From Juglans regia (Eukaryota > Streptophyta > Magnoliopsida > Fagales > Juglandaceae), in NCBI RefSeq assembly GCF_001411555.2, contig NC_049910.1, positions 32,831,150 to 32,895,149 of the forward strand: a stretch of 64,000 nucleotides of DNA, read 5' to 3'. Under the pieces are notes generated by a model. It worked only from the letters and a program-made list of their open reading frames with translations. It was not told the origin of the DNA and ran no database searches. Both the position numbers and the translations under genes were made by a program. Numbering within the stretch: position 1 is the stretch's first letter; each line of letters opens with the position of its first letter. This document shows, piece by piece, positions 20,539 through 32,900 of the stretch.

Positions 20539-23500
20539 TTTTTTTTTTTTGAATCATCAAAATACTCATTTCATTCATCATATCAAAATCAGTTACAAAA
20601 AAGCTCTTTCTCTACAATAGAACAGATCTCAATTGGACCTTCCTCTATCTAGCAAGTTTCAGCCTCCACATGTAATGCCCTCTTAGCTAGCTCATGTGCT
20701 ACACTATTCCCTTCTTTGAAGATAAAGCTCACTTCCCATTCCTTCCTTTGATCCAAACTATATCTTATATCTTCCTTCAATTATCCCATCCATGGATATG
20801 TTGCCGCACTACTATTTATTTCCTTTATTAGTTTATGTGCATCCCCTTTCAAAATTACACTCCTAATATTTAGCTCACTGTATAATTCGTTGGCCTTCTA
20901 TAATGCATAAGCTTATGCTAAATAAGGTTTTCCAATGAAATATTTTGCAGCACATAAAGCAATAAGATTCTTCCCTCTGTGGTCTCTTGTTATTACACTT
21001 ATGCCCATTTTTTGCTTTTCTTTATTAATAGCATAATCAAAGTTGATCTTGTGTATTCTTCAGGTGGTGGTAACCATCTGGCTTCTTCTCTCCTCATACC
21101 ATTTCTAACCTCCTGCTACTTCTCTATCACCTCTTCTACTTCTTGAAACATTTTCATATTTAGTAAAACACTTTGCATGACTTTACTTGGGCTATCAAAT
21201 CTCTCCTCAAATAGAAATCTGTTTCTTCTAGCCCAGATGCCTTTAAAAATCATAGCAAGTTCCTCTAACTACTTCTGCTCAAATCTTTGCTGCAATCTTT
21301 CCCATAACTGGAAAAAATCCCTTACCTCACAGCTCCACTTCTGAACAACACTTTGTTTTTCTGTCCACACATGCCTTGCAGCTGGACATGACCACATCAC
21401 ATTGAACTGACTCTCCTGCAACAAATTGGACAAGTTGGCTCATCTACTACCTTCCTTTTCTATAAGTTTTCTTTTGTTGCCAGGATTGCATTTAGGGCCC
21501 TCCACAAGAATTGCTTTGATGAGCCAGGGATATTTAAACCCCAAATATTCTCATATAAACATTTTTTGTGACTGTCTAGATGAGCATTCCCCATGCTTTC
21601 CATCTTTTACACTTTTCCATAAATGATAAGCACTTCCCATCTTTATTATGTCCCCATATGGCCTTATCTTCCTCTCATCGTCTACTCAATGGGATGCTAC
21701 AAATCTAAATGGCATCTTCTCTTTCAAAGATCTCATGTATCAACTTCTCCTTCCAACATCTGAGCTCCTCATTCACCAAAGTACTCACTTTCATGTCTTC
21801 ATTCAATATTTTAACTGGTGATCTTACTTTTGAAGATAATGTTTGAGGTATCCACTTCTGCTTCCATATAGATATACTCTTCCCATTTCTCACCTTCCAC
21901 ACAACACCTTCCTTTATTAACTCTTCTGTTGACAACAAGCTCCTCCACATATAAGAAGGGTTGGGGATGACAATAAGTTCTTCCACAGATAAGAAGGGTT
22001 ACTCCCCAACTTAGCTTCAATGAATTGTGATTGCCTGTAAGACTTTTCTATAAACACTCTAGCTACCAATGAGTTTGTGTTCTGATGCAGCCTCCAACAT
22101 TGTTTAGCTAACATAGCCTTATTAAACACCTCAATATCATGAAAACCCATTCCACCATTTTTTTTTATTATTCTTTCCCATCTTTTTTCAGTATATACCC
22201 TTCCCTTCTCTCTTACTATTCCACCAGAATTTTGATAGTAGCACATTTATCTCATGGCTCAGTCTTTTTGAAAACAATAATACATTCATAGTATAAGTGG
22301 GCATAGATTGTAACATAGCTTTTATCATCACTTCCTTCCCAAGCTTAGATATAAAACTGTTTTTCTAACTAATAATCTTCTTCCATATCCTCTCTTTAAT
22401 ACACCTGAAGGACTGGTAGTTGGATCTTCCTATCATGGTTGGCAGACCTAGGTACTGGCCATAATCTCCACAGATAACTGACCCAGCTGCTTGCAATATG
22501 CCCTACTTGACACTAGCTCTAGTGTTAGAGCTAAACAAAATAGAGGTTTTCTGTCTATTAAGTACCTGCCCAAATGCCCTTTCATAAACCTACAAAATCT
22601 CTTGGATTGTCATCCAACTTTCCATACTAGCTTTACTGAAGATTACACAGTTGTCAGCAAATAACAAATTTGTCACCTTTGTACTACCTCTTTCAACAGC
22701 CACACCACTTATCTTTCCATTTTGTTAAGCTTTTTGTAAAAGGGAAGTCAAGCCTTCTACGCACAAGATAAAAAGGTAAGGGGACAATGGGTCCCTTGCA
22801 TCAGTCCTCTTGTTGGTTTGAAGCTGTCTCTTGACTGCCCATTCACCACTATTGAGTAAGATATTGATTCTACACATATAATCACCAATTGGATCCACTT
22901 TTCTATGAACCCCATTCTTCTTATCATCTCTTGGAGGAACTACCATTATATTCGATCATACACCTTTGACATATCCATCTTTATTGTCATATGTCTAGTG
23001 TTACCTTTTTCCCTTGATTTCATTGACTGCAATAGTTCAAAAGCCACCATTATATTATTTATAGAAATAATGTGTATAACACTTTCTTGAGCCTATTTTC
23101 TAAAATTTTAGCAACCAATTTATACACTACATTACATAATGAAATAGGCCTATAGTCATTTACAAACACAGGGACACTAATTTTAGGTAGAAGTGCAATA
23201 TTGGTGTGGTTTAACATACAAGGCTTAGTTCCCCCATTTAGAAAATCAAGAATAGCCTTACATACCTTAGGCCCCACAGTAGTCCTGTGCTCCTAACAGA
23301 ACCCAACATCAAAACCATTTGGTCCTGGAGATTTGAATGGACTCATTTGTTGCAGTGCTTCAACTATTTCCATAGCTGTATAAGGAGCCTCCATAAGTAA
23401 ATTCAACTCATTTGTCAACCTTTGATCAATCCCCTAAAGGCATCCTTTTATTTCTGCTAAACTTGGTTATGTTGTAGTGTATATTACCTCGAAATGATTC

Positions 23501-24385
23501 TTGAAAGCTTATGAAATCTCCCCCTCCTCAGGCCTTAAGATCCCCTCAGCATTTTTTATTCTTTTAATAAGATTCAGCTTCCTACTTTGTGTGGCACAAG
23601 CATAAAAGAATCTTGTATTTCTATCCCTATGCTTATACCAATGCATCTTGGCCCTTTACTTCCACTTCATATCCTTCTTCTACAAAACTATACCAAATTC
23701 CTGTTGCAATCTATTTAAGGCCTCAACATGGTGTTGATCTTCCTCATCTTGTAATGTTTTTAATAACTCAGACTTTTCTTTTATGATCTTTTCTGCATCA
23801 TAACACTCCCTCTTACTCCATGTAGCTAATGCTAGTCTACATTGTTGTAAGTGACTTTGAACATCCTTTAAAGTTGCTTCTGCCTCATCTTTCTTCCATT
23901 CCTCATTTATAATTCTCTTCAACCTTCATCTAAGCTCCAAGCCATCTCATATTTGAATGAACATCTTAACCCCTTCCTCTTATTACTCTCCTGCCAATGG
24001 GACAACAATAAGGGCTTGTGATCTGAACTTCTTGCCATTAGAACTTCCACATTCCCCTTCTTAAATATACTAAGCCAGTCCCTCTTTGCCACTCCTCTAT
24101 CCAATCTTTCATTGGTGAAAGTGTCATCAGCATGCTTGTTACTCCACGTGTACTTCGAGCATTTCCATCCTAAATCATATAATTCCCCCTTCTCCAAAGC
24201 TGAAACTCTCCATTTGTACCTCACTTCGAGGCCTAACCCCAGTTTTTTCATCATGTGTTAGAATTTTATTGAAGTTACCACACACCATCCAAGTCACATT
24301 ATTAGAAGGCTTTAAGGCCACTAGTAAGTCCCACGTTTCTTGTTATCTACTAGTATCATGCTGACCATAAAATCTAACCTAAAAC
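20539..24385 (-). mobile_element. L1-like LINE, 5'-truncated and mutated
   Basis: Minus-strand order from 24385: C-terminal half of an endonuclease/exonuclease/phosphatase domain (CGNFNKIL..., TWSNKHADDTFTNERLDRG, SSDHKPLLL), a linker, reverse transcriptase (YRPISLCNVVYKLVAKILENRLK at 23160-23090, a mutated DPLSPYLF box near 22780, a FADN version of the FADD box near 22650), C-terminal RT region (GGMGFHDIEVFNKAMLAKQ, AKLGSNPSYLW), zinc-binding region, and an RNase H-like end (FKEGNSVAHELAKRAL near 20690). The tail is poly-A on this strand, seen as TTTTTTTTTTT at about 20539-20549. Stops and frameshifts are frequent. The endonuclease N-terminus and ORF1 are absent. Confidence 0.9.
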
Positions 24386-24451
24386 TAAACGATATAATTT
24401 TATTAAAAAAAATATTTTTTAAATATATGTAATATAATATATATATATATA

Positions 24452-25503
24452 TCTATACTTATTATATAAGTGGCTATGAAACGGTCACTAAACGGAAATT
24501 CTTGTTTACCGTTATCTCTCCGTTAACTCAACGTTAGATCACGGTAGCAGCTTTGAAAACAGCAACTTTCTTGTCTTTTGTGTGCTCTGGATTGAAATCG
24601 TAAGATCATTGTTCACGAATGTGGCCAGACTTGTAGAGTATCCTCACGTTTCTTCACTGCAGCATTACATATAGGGAGATGTTTTTCTTGGGTTGCGAGC
24701 AAACTAGCTGGCCATTAAAGCATGGTATATCTACGAGACACAGCACCACTACCAACATGGTTTTTTTTTTTCCTTCAAGACCACCCTTATCAAGCACTTA
24801 CATGAACATGCTCTAAGCCTATAATGGCCAAAAAAGCAGTACGGGTCAAGAAAAAAAAGAGAATATTTTAAGTCAATTAATTGTTTTACAAATACTTCTT
24901 TTTTAGCAATATTTTAAGGTAATTAGACTTTTAACTTCTTCATTACCAATATATATAATGACTAAATTATCAATTAATACGGATAATATGATTTCATAAA
25001 AATCTATCCAATAAAAAAACTCATGCAATATCTGGAAATACATAAATAAAAATTAGTTAGTTATTAGCATAATTCTAAAATTATGAAATGTCAGCTAATC
25101 AAATGTTATAATAAGTATTGTTATTGTTATTGCTAAAAAATGTAAAATATATACTAAAAAATATAACAAGCTGGTCCTTACTTATAATTTTTATTTGCCA
25201 CTTGCTTTGAAGAACAAATAAATTTTAGTAAATATTTTATTTAAGAATTCTCATATGTGATGATATTTTTTGATTTGATATATTATTTTGTTATATTCAT
25301 TTCATTTTTATTTAAAGGATAGATAATTTGATTGCTTGTATTGTTCAGTGTAGAAATCAATGAAATTATTTATTGATTGTTTATTGAAATTAAAATTGTT
25401 TATTGATTAAAATTTATATTTTTTTTAAGAATTACATTATTTTTTAAAATTAACCATTTCAGTAAACTAGACAAACGTGCTTAGCACGTTTCTCCTGCAC
25501 TAG
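24452..25503 (+). mobile_element. Non-autonomous Helitron
   Basis: The 5' end is TCTATACTTATTATATAAG preceded by A. The 3' end is an AACGTGC-TTA-GCACGTT hairpin (25474-25490), then TCTCCTGCA and the terminal CTAG at 25500-25503, followed by T. A TC start, a 3' subterminal hairpin about 10 bp from CTAG, insertion between A and T, and no target duplication are the Helitron hallmarks. There is no Rep/helicase ORF in its 1.05 kb, and no captured gene fragment is recognised. Confidence 0.85.
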
Positions 25504-25515
25504 TATATATATATA

Positions 25516-25695
25516 TAGTGGGCTGGGCGAACCGGTGAAACTTGGGCAAGCCTTGACTGGCACCCACCCCCGGCATTTCTCATGGGCAAGCACCCACTCA
25601 TTTGCCCGTTCTCCCACTGAATGCAGGCATATGCCCCCGCTCGTCCCCAATAGATGGGCCTGGCGGCCGGATGCGGGGCCCGCCCAACAACCCTA
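25516..25695. repeat. Short hAT-type MITE candidate
   Basis: This 180-bp GC-rich block starts TAGTGGGCTGGGCG and ends GCCCGCCCAACAACCCTA, whose reverse complement starts TAGGGTTGTTGGGCGGGC. The ends are thus imperfectly inverted. It sits in an AT run, and no clean 8-bp duplication can be called. The interior is rich in GGGC/GCCC, like the larger element at 14110. Confidence 0.4.
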
Positions 25696-26108
25696 GTCCT
25701 TTCCGCCAGTTTGTAAATATAGCTTTCTAGAATAAAAACAGCATGCCAATTAAAATATAAAAATTGATGATGATGCTAAGGAAAGTCCCAAACTAAAACA
25801 AATAAAAACAGGGATCGTTTGGGGCACACCACGGAACCAAATCATTTGGATAATCAAGGAAATAACGGTCAAAAATCAAATTTGGGGAAGTGCCGCTCTT
25901 TAAAGTCTTGCCAAAAACGCGTACCCTTCGCCACTCTCATCTTATGGCTTCTATGGGCTGTAGCGTTTTCTTCTGAATGGATCTCTCTCCTCTACTTCCA
26001 TACTTTCACTTCCATCTCAATTTCTAAATTCTACATTTATTTAAGAAAACCTTTTTAGATTTTCCAATCTTCTTTGTTTGTTTTTTTATTAATTACCTTT
26101 GGACTTCG

Positions 26109-26142
<34 letters not shown>

Positions 26143-27093
26143 ACCTGGGTCTTTTTCTCTGGCTGTTTATCTTGGGCTGCCCCGACGCGATCTCTGGTGA
26201 GCTTCGGCATTCAAGGTTAGTTTTTTTGGATCTGGGTTTTGGTTTATTTTGCAATGGACCCTTTGGATGAATGAAATTTCAGTTTAAACCTTTGGACTTT
26301 TGCTCTTCTTCTGGGTTTTCCTGCTATTAACTTGTCCATATCCTTTGAAATTCTGGTCCGAATTGAATGTTGATCTGGCTTTCTTTCCGTTGTCATTTTC
26401 TGCTTTGGTTTCCATAAGGTGGAATTCTGATCTGAGTTTTTTTTTTTAATAGAAGAATTCTGATCTGGGATTGCTGATGTATAGCTCAATTCTATTTACA
26501 GAGGATAAAGTGAGATTATTTAGTGATAAAACTTGAGAAAAAAGAGAGAGCTTTGCGATTGACGTCGCACTGTGTGCATGCTAATTTTTTAGATGTATGT
26601 ATCCAAGGAAGAATTCACTTTTCAGATACTTTGTATGGAACTTAAAAGACATTTTTTAACCTGAAAAGGAAAATAAAAAAAGGGACTGTCATATCTGATT
26701 TAATTTATCACTGAACGAATACTATATTAGAAACACTATCGATCATTCTTATTCTCCTTTGGGATGTTCAGAATGTACGATTAGAACTGATTGTAACTAT
26801 GATTTTCTTAATAATGTTAGTATGCTCTCTCATTTTATCTTTTCATTTTGACCGTTCATATTATTTATGTATTTTTAAATTTTTTTTTTTTTTTACTTAC
26901 TGATTAAAAAAGTGACTATTAATGTATTAATATTTTTTTAACAAATGTGAAAGGGAAAAATAAAAAAATAAAAAATAAGAATTTTGCCTAAGCGGCACGC
27001 CCAGCAGTCACTGCTCGGCAGCAGCCTAACATCACTCTTTTCTTTATCTTGTATTTTATCTTATTCAGTTTGCTTGGATATGTAATAGGAAAA
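25696..27093 (+). promoter_or_regulatory. KCS promoter and 5' leader with probable leader intron
   Basis: A (TC)n tract at about 26111-26140, common in plant 5' leaders, is followed by candidate donors CTG|GTGAGC (GT at 26197) or AAG|GTTAGT (GT at 26216). A pyrimidine-rich acceptor TTATTCAG ends at 27068, 25 bp before the ATG. This suggests a 0.85-kb intron in the 5' UTR. It is inferred from splice-site appearance; no transcript was available. The interval 26880-26960 is T/A rich. Confidence 0.45.
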
Positions 27094-28629
27094 ATGGCAG
27101 AGGCAAAAGCAGATGTCCCCTTGATCCCAACCTCGTCATTACGTAACCTCCCCGATTTCAAGAAATCCATTAAACTAAAATATGTGAAGCTGGGTTACCA
27201 TTACCTCATCACTCATGGAATGTACCTTTTCCTCTCCCCTCTTGTAGTTGTAATGGCCGTACAGCTCTCAACATTTTCTTTAAAAGATCTTTATGATCTT
27301 TGGGAACATCTCCAGTACAATCTACTTTCTGTGATCATCTGTTCGGCTCTCCTCGTCTTCTTATCCACTGTCTATTTTCTCACCCGTCCTTGCCCTGTGT
27401 ACCTTGTCAACTTCTCCTGCTACAAGCCTGAAGAGTCTCGAAAATGCACCAAAAAGATCTTCATGGATCAATCTCAGATGACCGGCACATTTATGGAGGA
27501 GAATCTTCAATTCCAGCGAAAGATCCTTGAGAGGTCTGGCCTTGGTGATTCTACTTACCTTCCTGAGGCTCTTCTGAATATTCCTCCAAACCCATCAATG
27601 AAAGAAGCTAGAAAAGAAGCTGAGACTGTGATGTTTGGTGCTATTGACGAGCTTTTTGCCAAGACTGCAGTAAAGCCCAAAGACATTGGAATTTTGATTG
27701 TGAATTGCAGTCTGTTCAATCCAACCCCATCTCTTTCTGCCATGGTGGTCAACCGCTACAAGCTTCGTGGAAACATAGTTAGCTACAATCTGGGTGGGAT
27801 GGGCTGCAGTGCAGGTCTACTCTCAATTTCTCTTGCTAAAGAACTTCTACAGGTCCATCCCAACTCATATGCATTGGTTATCAGCATGGAGAACATCACA
27901 CTGAACTGGTATTTTGGAAACGATAGATCAAAGCTTGTTTCAAATTGCTTGTTTCGAATGGGAGGAGCAGCAATACTTCTTTCTAACAAACATTCTGACA
28001 GAAGACGATCCAAATACCAGTTGCTACATACTGTTCGTACCCACAAGGGTGCAGATGACAAGTGCTTAGGCTGTGTCACCCAAGAAGAAGACTCCACAGG
28101 AAAAGTCGGTGTTACTTTGTCAAAGGATCTTATGGCAGTTGCTGGTGATGCTCTGAAGACCAACATCACCACTTTGGGGCCTCTTGTGTTGCCAATGTCG
28201 GAACAACTCCTTTTCTTTGCTACACTAGTTGGGAAAAAACTTTTCAAGATGAAGGTCAAGCCTTATATTCCCAATTTTAAACTAGCTTTTGAGCATTTTT
28301 GTATTCATGCTGGAGGAAGAGCTGTTTTGGATGAATTGGAGAAGAACTTGCAGCTATCTGATTGGCATATGGAACCGTCAAGGATGACGCTTTATCGATT
28401 TGGAAACACTTCAAGCAGTTCTCTTTGGTATGAACTTGCATATACAGAAGCAAAGGGGAGGATTAAGAAGGGGGATAGAACATGGCAAATAGCGTTCGGT
28501 TCAGGGTTTAAGTGTAACAGTGCAGTGTGGAAGGCTCTGAGGACCATAAACCCAGCAAAGGAGAAGAACCCTTGGATGGATGAAATCCATAAGTTCCCAG
28601 TAGATGTTCCAAAGGTATCGACCATCTAG
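27094..28629 (+). CDS. KCS11: 3-ketoacyl-CoA synthase (KCS11-like)
   Basis: Intact single-exon gene of 511 residues. KCS enzymes condense malonyl-CoA with a long-chain acyl-CoA, the first and rate-limiting step of very-long-chain fatty acid elongation for waxes, suberin and sphingolipids, at the endoplasmic reticulum. Seen: [22 protein letters not shown] at the N-terminus, two membrane segments (about 38-58 and 75-96), then the FAE1/CUT1-type thiolase fold. The catalytic triad is present: Cys238 in GGMGCSAG, His405 in FCIHAGGRA and Asn438 in RFGNTSSSS. The C-terminus [15 protein letters not shown] ends at TAG 28627-28629. The N-terminal and C-terminal motifs match the KCS11 subgroup as I remember it; KCS4/KCS17-like is the alternative. 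ATG 27094 is used because upstream in-frame codons lack an ATG and lie across the likely leader splice site. Confidence 0.96.
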   Translation: MAEAKADVPLIPTSSLRNLPDFKKSIKLKYVKLGYHYLITHGMYLFLSPLVVVMAVQLSTFSLKDLYDLWEHLQYNLLSVIICSALLVFLSTVYFLTRPCPVYLVNFSCYKPEESRKCTKKIFMDQSQMTGTFMEENLQFQRKILERSGLGDSTYLPEALLNIPPNPSMKEARKEAETVMFGAIDELFAKTAVKPKDIGILIVNCSLFNPTPSLSAMVVNRYKLRGNIVSYNLGGMGCSAGLLSISLAKELLQVHPNSYALVISMENITLNWYFGNDRSKLVSNCLFRMGGAAILLSNKHSDRRRSKYQLLHTVRTHKGADDKCLGCVTQEEDSTGKVGVTLSKDLMAVAGDALKTNITTLGPLVLPMSEQLLFFATLVGKKLFKMKVKPYIPNFKLAFEHFCIHAGGRAVLDELEKNLQLSDWHMEPSRMTLYRFGNTSSSSLWYELAYTEAKGRIKKGDRTWQIAFGSGFKCNSAVWKALRTINPAKEKNPWMDEIHKFPVDVPKVSTI

Positions 28630-29600
28630 ATTTAAGAAAATTTACATGTTCCGAAACTAGATTTTGGCAATTGGTGGTGACTATCTGAATGGTGAAATTA
28701 TTTACTACTTTTAACTGAGGTGTTGGAATTCATTCATTCATTCATTGTTTCCATGTCAAGAATCTTGGACTTCGATATTCAAAAATTGTCATCAAACCTG
28801 ACTGCCTCTAACAGGTTCCGTGCCAATCCGCCATTTTCAAGTTAGTCGCGCACTCATGCTATTATCATCTTAAGAAAACAAAACAAAAAACGCTTGAAAA
28901 AATTCAGTGACTGATTATGTATCAACTCAAATATCAATGATTTGGGATCTTAGAGATTTGAAATCTCTAAGATCCCAAATCTGAAGTTGGAGATAGTAGC
29001 CATATATGTCTAGTGCCATTATCATCTGTGAGCACTGCATATTTTGCTTGCATCTTCCCTCAGTTAAAATCGCACCTACCCAACAGTTCACGTTTGCCGT
29101 CGGTGAAACTGCATGCGTTGCACGGAGGGGGGAAATAACGAGCCCTACTTTTCAACGTGCCGCATTCGAGTATGCAGACTATGGCCAGTCAACAGTGTGC
29201 TCTGTATGCAACGTTCTCTCTTGTTGTAATTAATTAGTATGTTGCAGTCACGCATTGGTTCCTAACATTGTCAAGGGGGCGCTGAAATGACTCAAATGAA
29301 TAGTACAGTATTAAAATGGAGAGGATCATTTTCCACGGCCCCATTGCGTATGCCGAGGCCTCACTTGGGTGCATATTAGACGTTGGCGCAAGTGGTTAGG
29401 TGCTGCTAGCGGGGCTGCACTTTGTCGAAGTGAATATAGATCTTAAAAGAACAGCCAACGTTGACCAAGTTAATCATAGAAAAATATTTGAGATGTAATG
29501 AAAACAATGTGATAACATAGAAGCCATACTTTCAGATTCTTATTGCCGGCAGCAAGCCAAGCTACTCACTAAGACTGCCCAATTCCTGATGATTGATGTG
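28630..29600. other. KCS 3' UTR and intergenic DNA
   Basis: Noncoding. It contains an ATTC tetranucleotide run (about 28732-28745) and the perfect palindrome described separately. No ORF with family character is present. Confidence 0.5.
28939..28981. repeat. Perfect 43-bp palindrome (21-bp arms)
   Basis: The left arm GATTTGGGATCTTAGAGATT plus T is followed by one G and then its exact reverse complement. Transcribed, it gives a 21-bp stem with essentially no loop. It lies about 310 bp after the KCS stop codon. Confidence 0.97.
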
Positions 29601-29925
29601 GAAGATACATAGAATGAAATCGATTTAACTACAATGGAACAAACAAATATACTTCTAATTCGAGGCAACAGAATACTTAAACGTCTAAAAATGAGCCTAA
29701 TTTATGTCACAGCGACATCATCCAGAACAGATATCATCAGAAACATAACTAGTTCAAAACCAGGAGAAAAAATCATGGCCAACATTAATTTAAACACACA
29801 ACTACAGACCCCTCTACTTTTATGGAAGAAGAGAACACCGATCTAAGATTTTAGGATCAAGGAGAAGCATCAATTCCTACATGGAAAGTCCACAAATGTA
29901 TGCCAGCGCTAACCCTATTTGTAGT

Positions 29926-32900
29926 CTAATCCTTGGATGACTTGTTGATAAGTGACTTGTGGATGTGAGGGATCACACCTCCACCAGCAATTGTTCCTTT
30001 GATTAGAGTATCGAGCTCTTCATCACCTCGGATTGCAAGCTGCAAATGCCTAGGGGTGATACGTTTGACCTTGAGATCCTTGCTTGCATTGCCAGCCAGC
30101 TCTAGCACCTCTGCAGTCAAATACTCTAAGATCGCTGCAGAGTAGACTGCGGCTGTTGCTCCAACTCTCCCACTGGATGTGGTCCTTGATTTCAGTAGAC
30201 GGTGGATCCGACCCACTGGAAACTGCAATTATATCTTCCAAAATGAATTGTGAGAGAAAGAAAATACAGCATTCAAAACCCTGACTATTAATTGTCTAAC
30301 GCAGCAAGTTTTTATAGCACACTTTCCTATACAAACATAACACCTAGCATCAACACCAATCCAAGAAAAAAAAAATTAATGCAATTTAATTCTTCCATCA
30401 ACACCAATCATAGTCATAGATTGGTGTTGTATGTGCAAAAAGAGTGGAGAGTCGGTTGACCATCTACTACATTGTGAGATTGCCAGGACACTGGAATGAA
30501 GTTTTTGCTTGGATGGGACTAGCTGGGGTGATGCCGAGATGGGTAGTGGACCTCCTAGCTTCTTGGAAAGCCATTCAAGGTAACTCTCAGATCGCCTCAA
30601 TTTGGAAGATGGTTCCAATATGTTTAAGGTGGTGTATTTGGAGGGAGAGGAACCAAAGAAGTTTCGAAGATGAAGTGTGGTCAATGGATGAGCTTAGAAA
30701 TCTAATTTTCAATACTTTACTCCATTGGTCGATTGTAATTGATTTTTATTTCGCATCTTTTAATAAATTCCTTGTATCTCTAAACTAGCACGCTTAGGCG
30801 TTGCTCTTGTATACGTCATGTATACTTGGACCCCTGCTTATTCTTTTGATCAATAAAATCTTGCTTACCGATTAAAAAAAAAAACTTCCGTAAAAACACT
30901 AGGTTTCAAAATGATTAGCTAAACACGTAGCTCTCACTACACAAGTCCACTTGCAAAATCTCGAAGTCATATCAAAATGCATAAAAGGAAAAAAACAGTA
31001 CATAACAGATCAGATAAAAAAGACAATCATGGAATAGAAGAAAAGAACAGGTGAGGAAAGCAGTCGTTGCATACAACTCTAACAAGAGTTGATACCTTAA
31101 TTAAGTATTTGGAAATCTAACTGCTACATAAAAAATTTGTCTTCAACTTGTCCATTGTCCAATTTCCTTAAAAAAGAAAAAACTTACCTCAATCACATCC
31201 CTACATCAATGCTCAAAATACGTAAGAGGCATGATGAAGTTGCCTCTTATAAAACATGTAATCCCACGTAAAGGCACAAAGAGAGCTCAAGCCAAACAAA
31301 AATGGGTTCTCAAATATGACATTTAAAATTTTTGGTAATAATCATACTAAGCCATGCACTAGATAGAACACTGCCTCTAATAGCATAATTGGATAACCAA
31401 GATTAATCCTTTTTTCTATCGTTAAGGTGGAGAACTGAACCAAGAAATCTTTCTTTATCATCAATTAAATCACTGTTCGAGGCCCAGGATTCTATTTTAT
31501 CATCAATTTACTAAGCTACCTACTCTACTAATCTCTTTCCTAGGAAGAAAGGGATTCATACTATTTAACTTCCACCAAAGGCACCAACCAAGGATCAACT
31601 GTCCTGTGTCTGACCCTTTCTTAACCTTATCAACCCATTTTAGTCAAAGTAAAAATAAAAAATAAAATAAAACTGGCATTATTACAATATTCCTCTTTCT
31701 CAATTTATCCATCATTAAGATCTTCCCTGACATTGTCAAACAAAGAATGCGGCCCTTGATGGTGCCTTATTTATGCAAATCTTCTTCCAAGGAAAAAGGA
31801 GGTCATCTTAAAGGAAAAGCATGTGGTAGAAAGACTTGGTGGCAAAAATCTGTCATTTGAAGAGAATCCAGCACATCTTATCAACTCTGTCTCTTATTTG
31901 CCTAAAAGAGAAACAATCAAAATACAAAGAGATCCTTCCTACTTCCAAATCATGTATTGTTCTAATGAAGGTGACATTCCATTGGGGTTTATTGTCAAAG
32001 ATCTGCAGAAGTGTTTTACCAATGCCTCTTTCCATGAGAACTATACAATGTCGGGAAAGCTTTCTTCATGTGCTGGTCTCCACACCATATATCATGCCAA
32101 ATTCTAATCTTAAATCCATTCCCCAGCTCAAATCGAAGACCAAAGAGAGTAATCCCTCCACCATCTTTTGATATTTTTTCCACACGCTCCCCCCCACCCC
32201 AAATGATTCACTTACCTTGTTTTAACACCAACCTCCCCACTCAAGATTCCATATTTGACTTCCCTCCCCTCTCTCTCTAAGAGGCAAAACGCCATAACCA
32301 CTTGCAAAGAGAGAATTTCTGAACAATAACAAGTTTCTAATCCCCAATCTACCCGAAGAAAAACAGTAATAGTTAAATTCTATGTCTAATACTTCGAAAA
32401 AAACTAAAAAAGCATGCTTTTTGCACTTTATGCTCACTAAAAAACGAGCCAAAAAGATAACTTGTTACACACTTATAAATTTCCTATGCTTTTTGTAAGT
32501 CAAATCCTTCCCTAAACCTAACAGGCAAAAATAAACTTAAGGGCAGCAACACCTTTAGATGCCTAAACCATGTCTAGGCACAAAAATAGCTTGAAACAAT
32601 AAACATATATTACAAAGCAATCTCAACAGCATCTAGCCGCATTAATCTCAAAATATATTATAAAAAAATTTTTGATGAGTATAAAATATATTTAAAAAAT
32701 TAAGACATGTTTGGTTTCAAAAAATTTATAGAACTTTTTTTTATAAAAGGGTCAACTTCAATCCAAATATCTTTAACATATCAATTTTTTCTATTTATCA
32801 AAAGGGAATTCATCTAATCACTTGCTTTAGTTTCCTTGGAGGCCGAAAGTTGATGCCTTGCCTTTTGAGGCAATTGACTTGTAGAATGTGAGGGTTTTGG

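Noticed and set aside
27049..27093. 15-residue N-terminal extension of KCS
   Set aside because: It starts at a non-ATG codon, overlaps the likely leader intron acceptor, and is not part of KCS proteins.
27783..28259. 158-residue minus-strand frame
   Set aside because: Antisense of the KCS coding region, with no independent support.
31823..32171. Two overlapping plus-strand frames inside the H2A.Z intron
   Set aside because: The complementary strand shows LINE ORF2 landmarks on either side, so these are antisense shadows.
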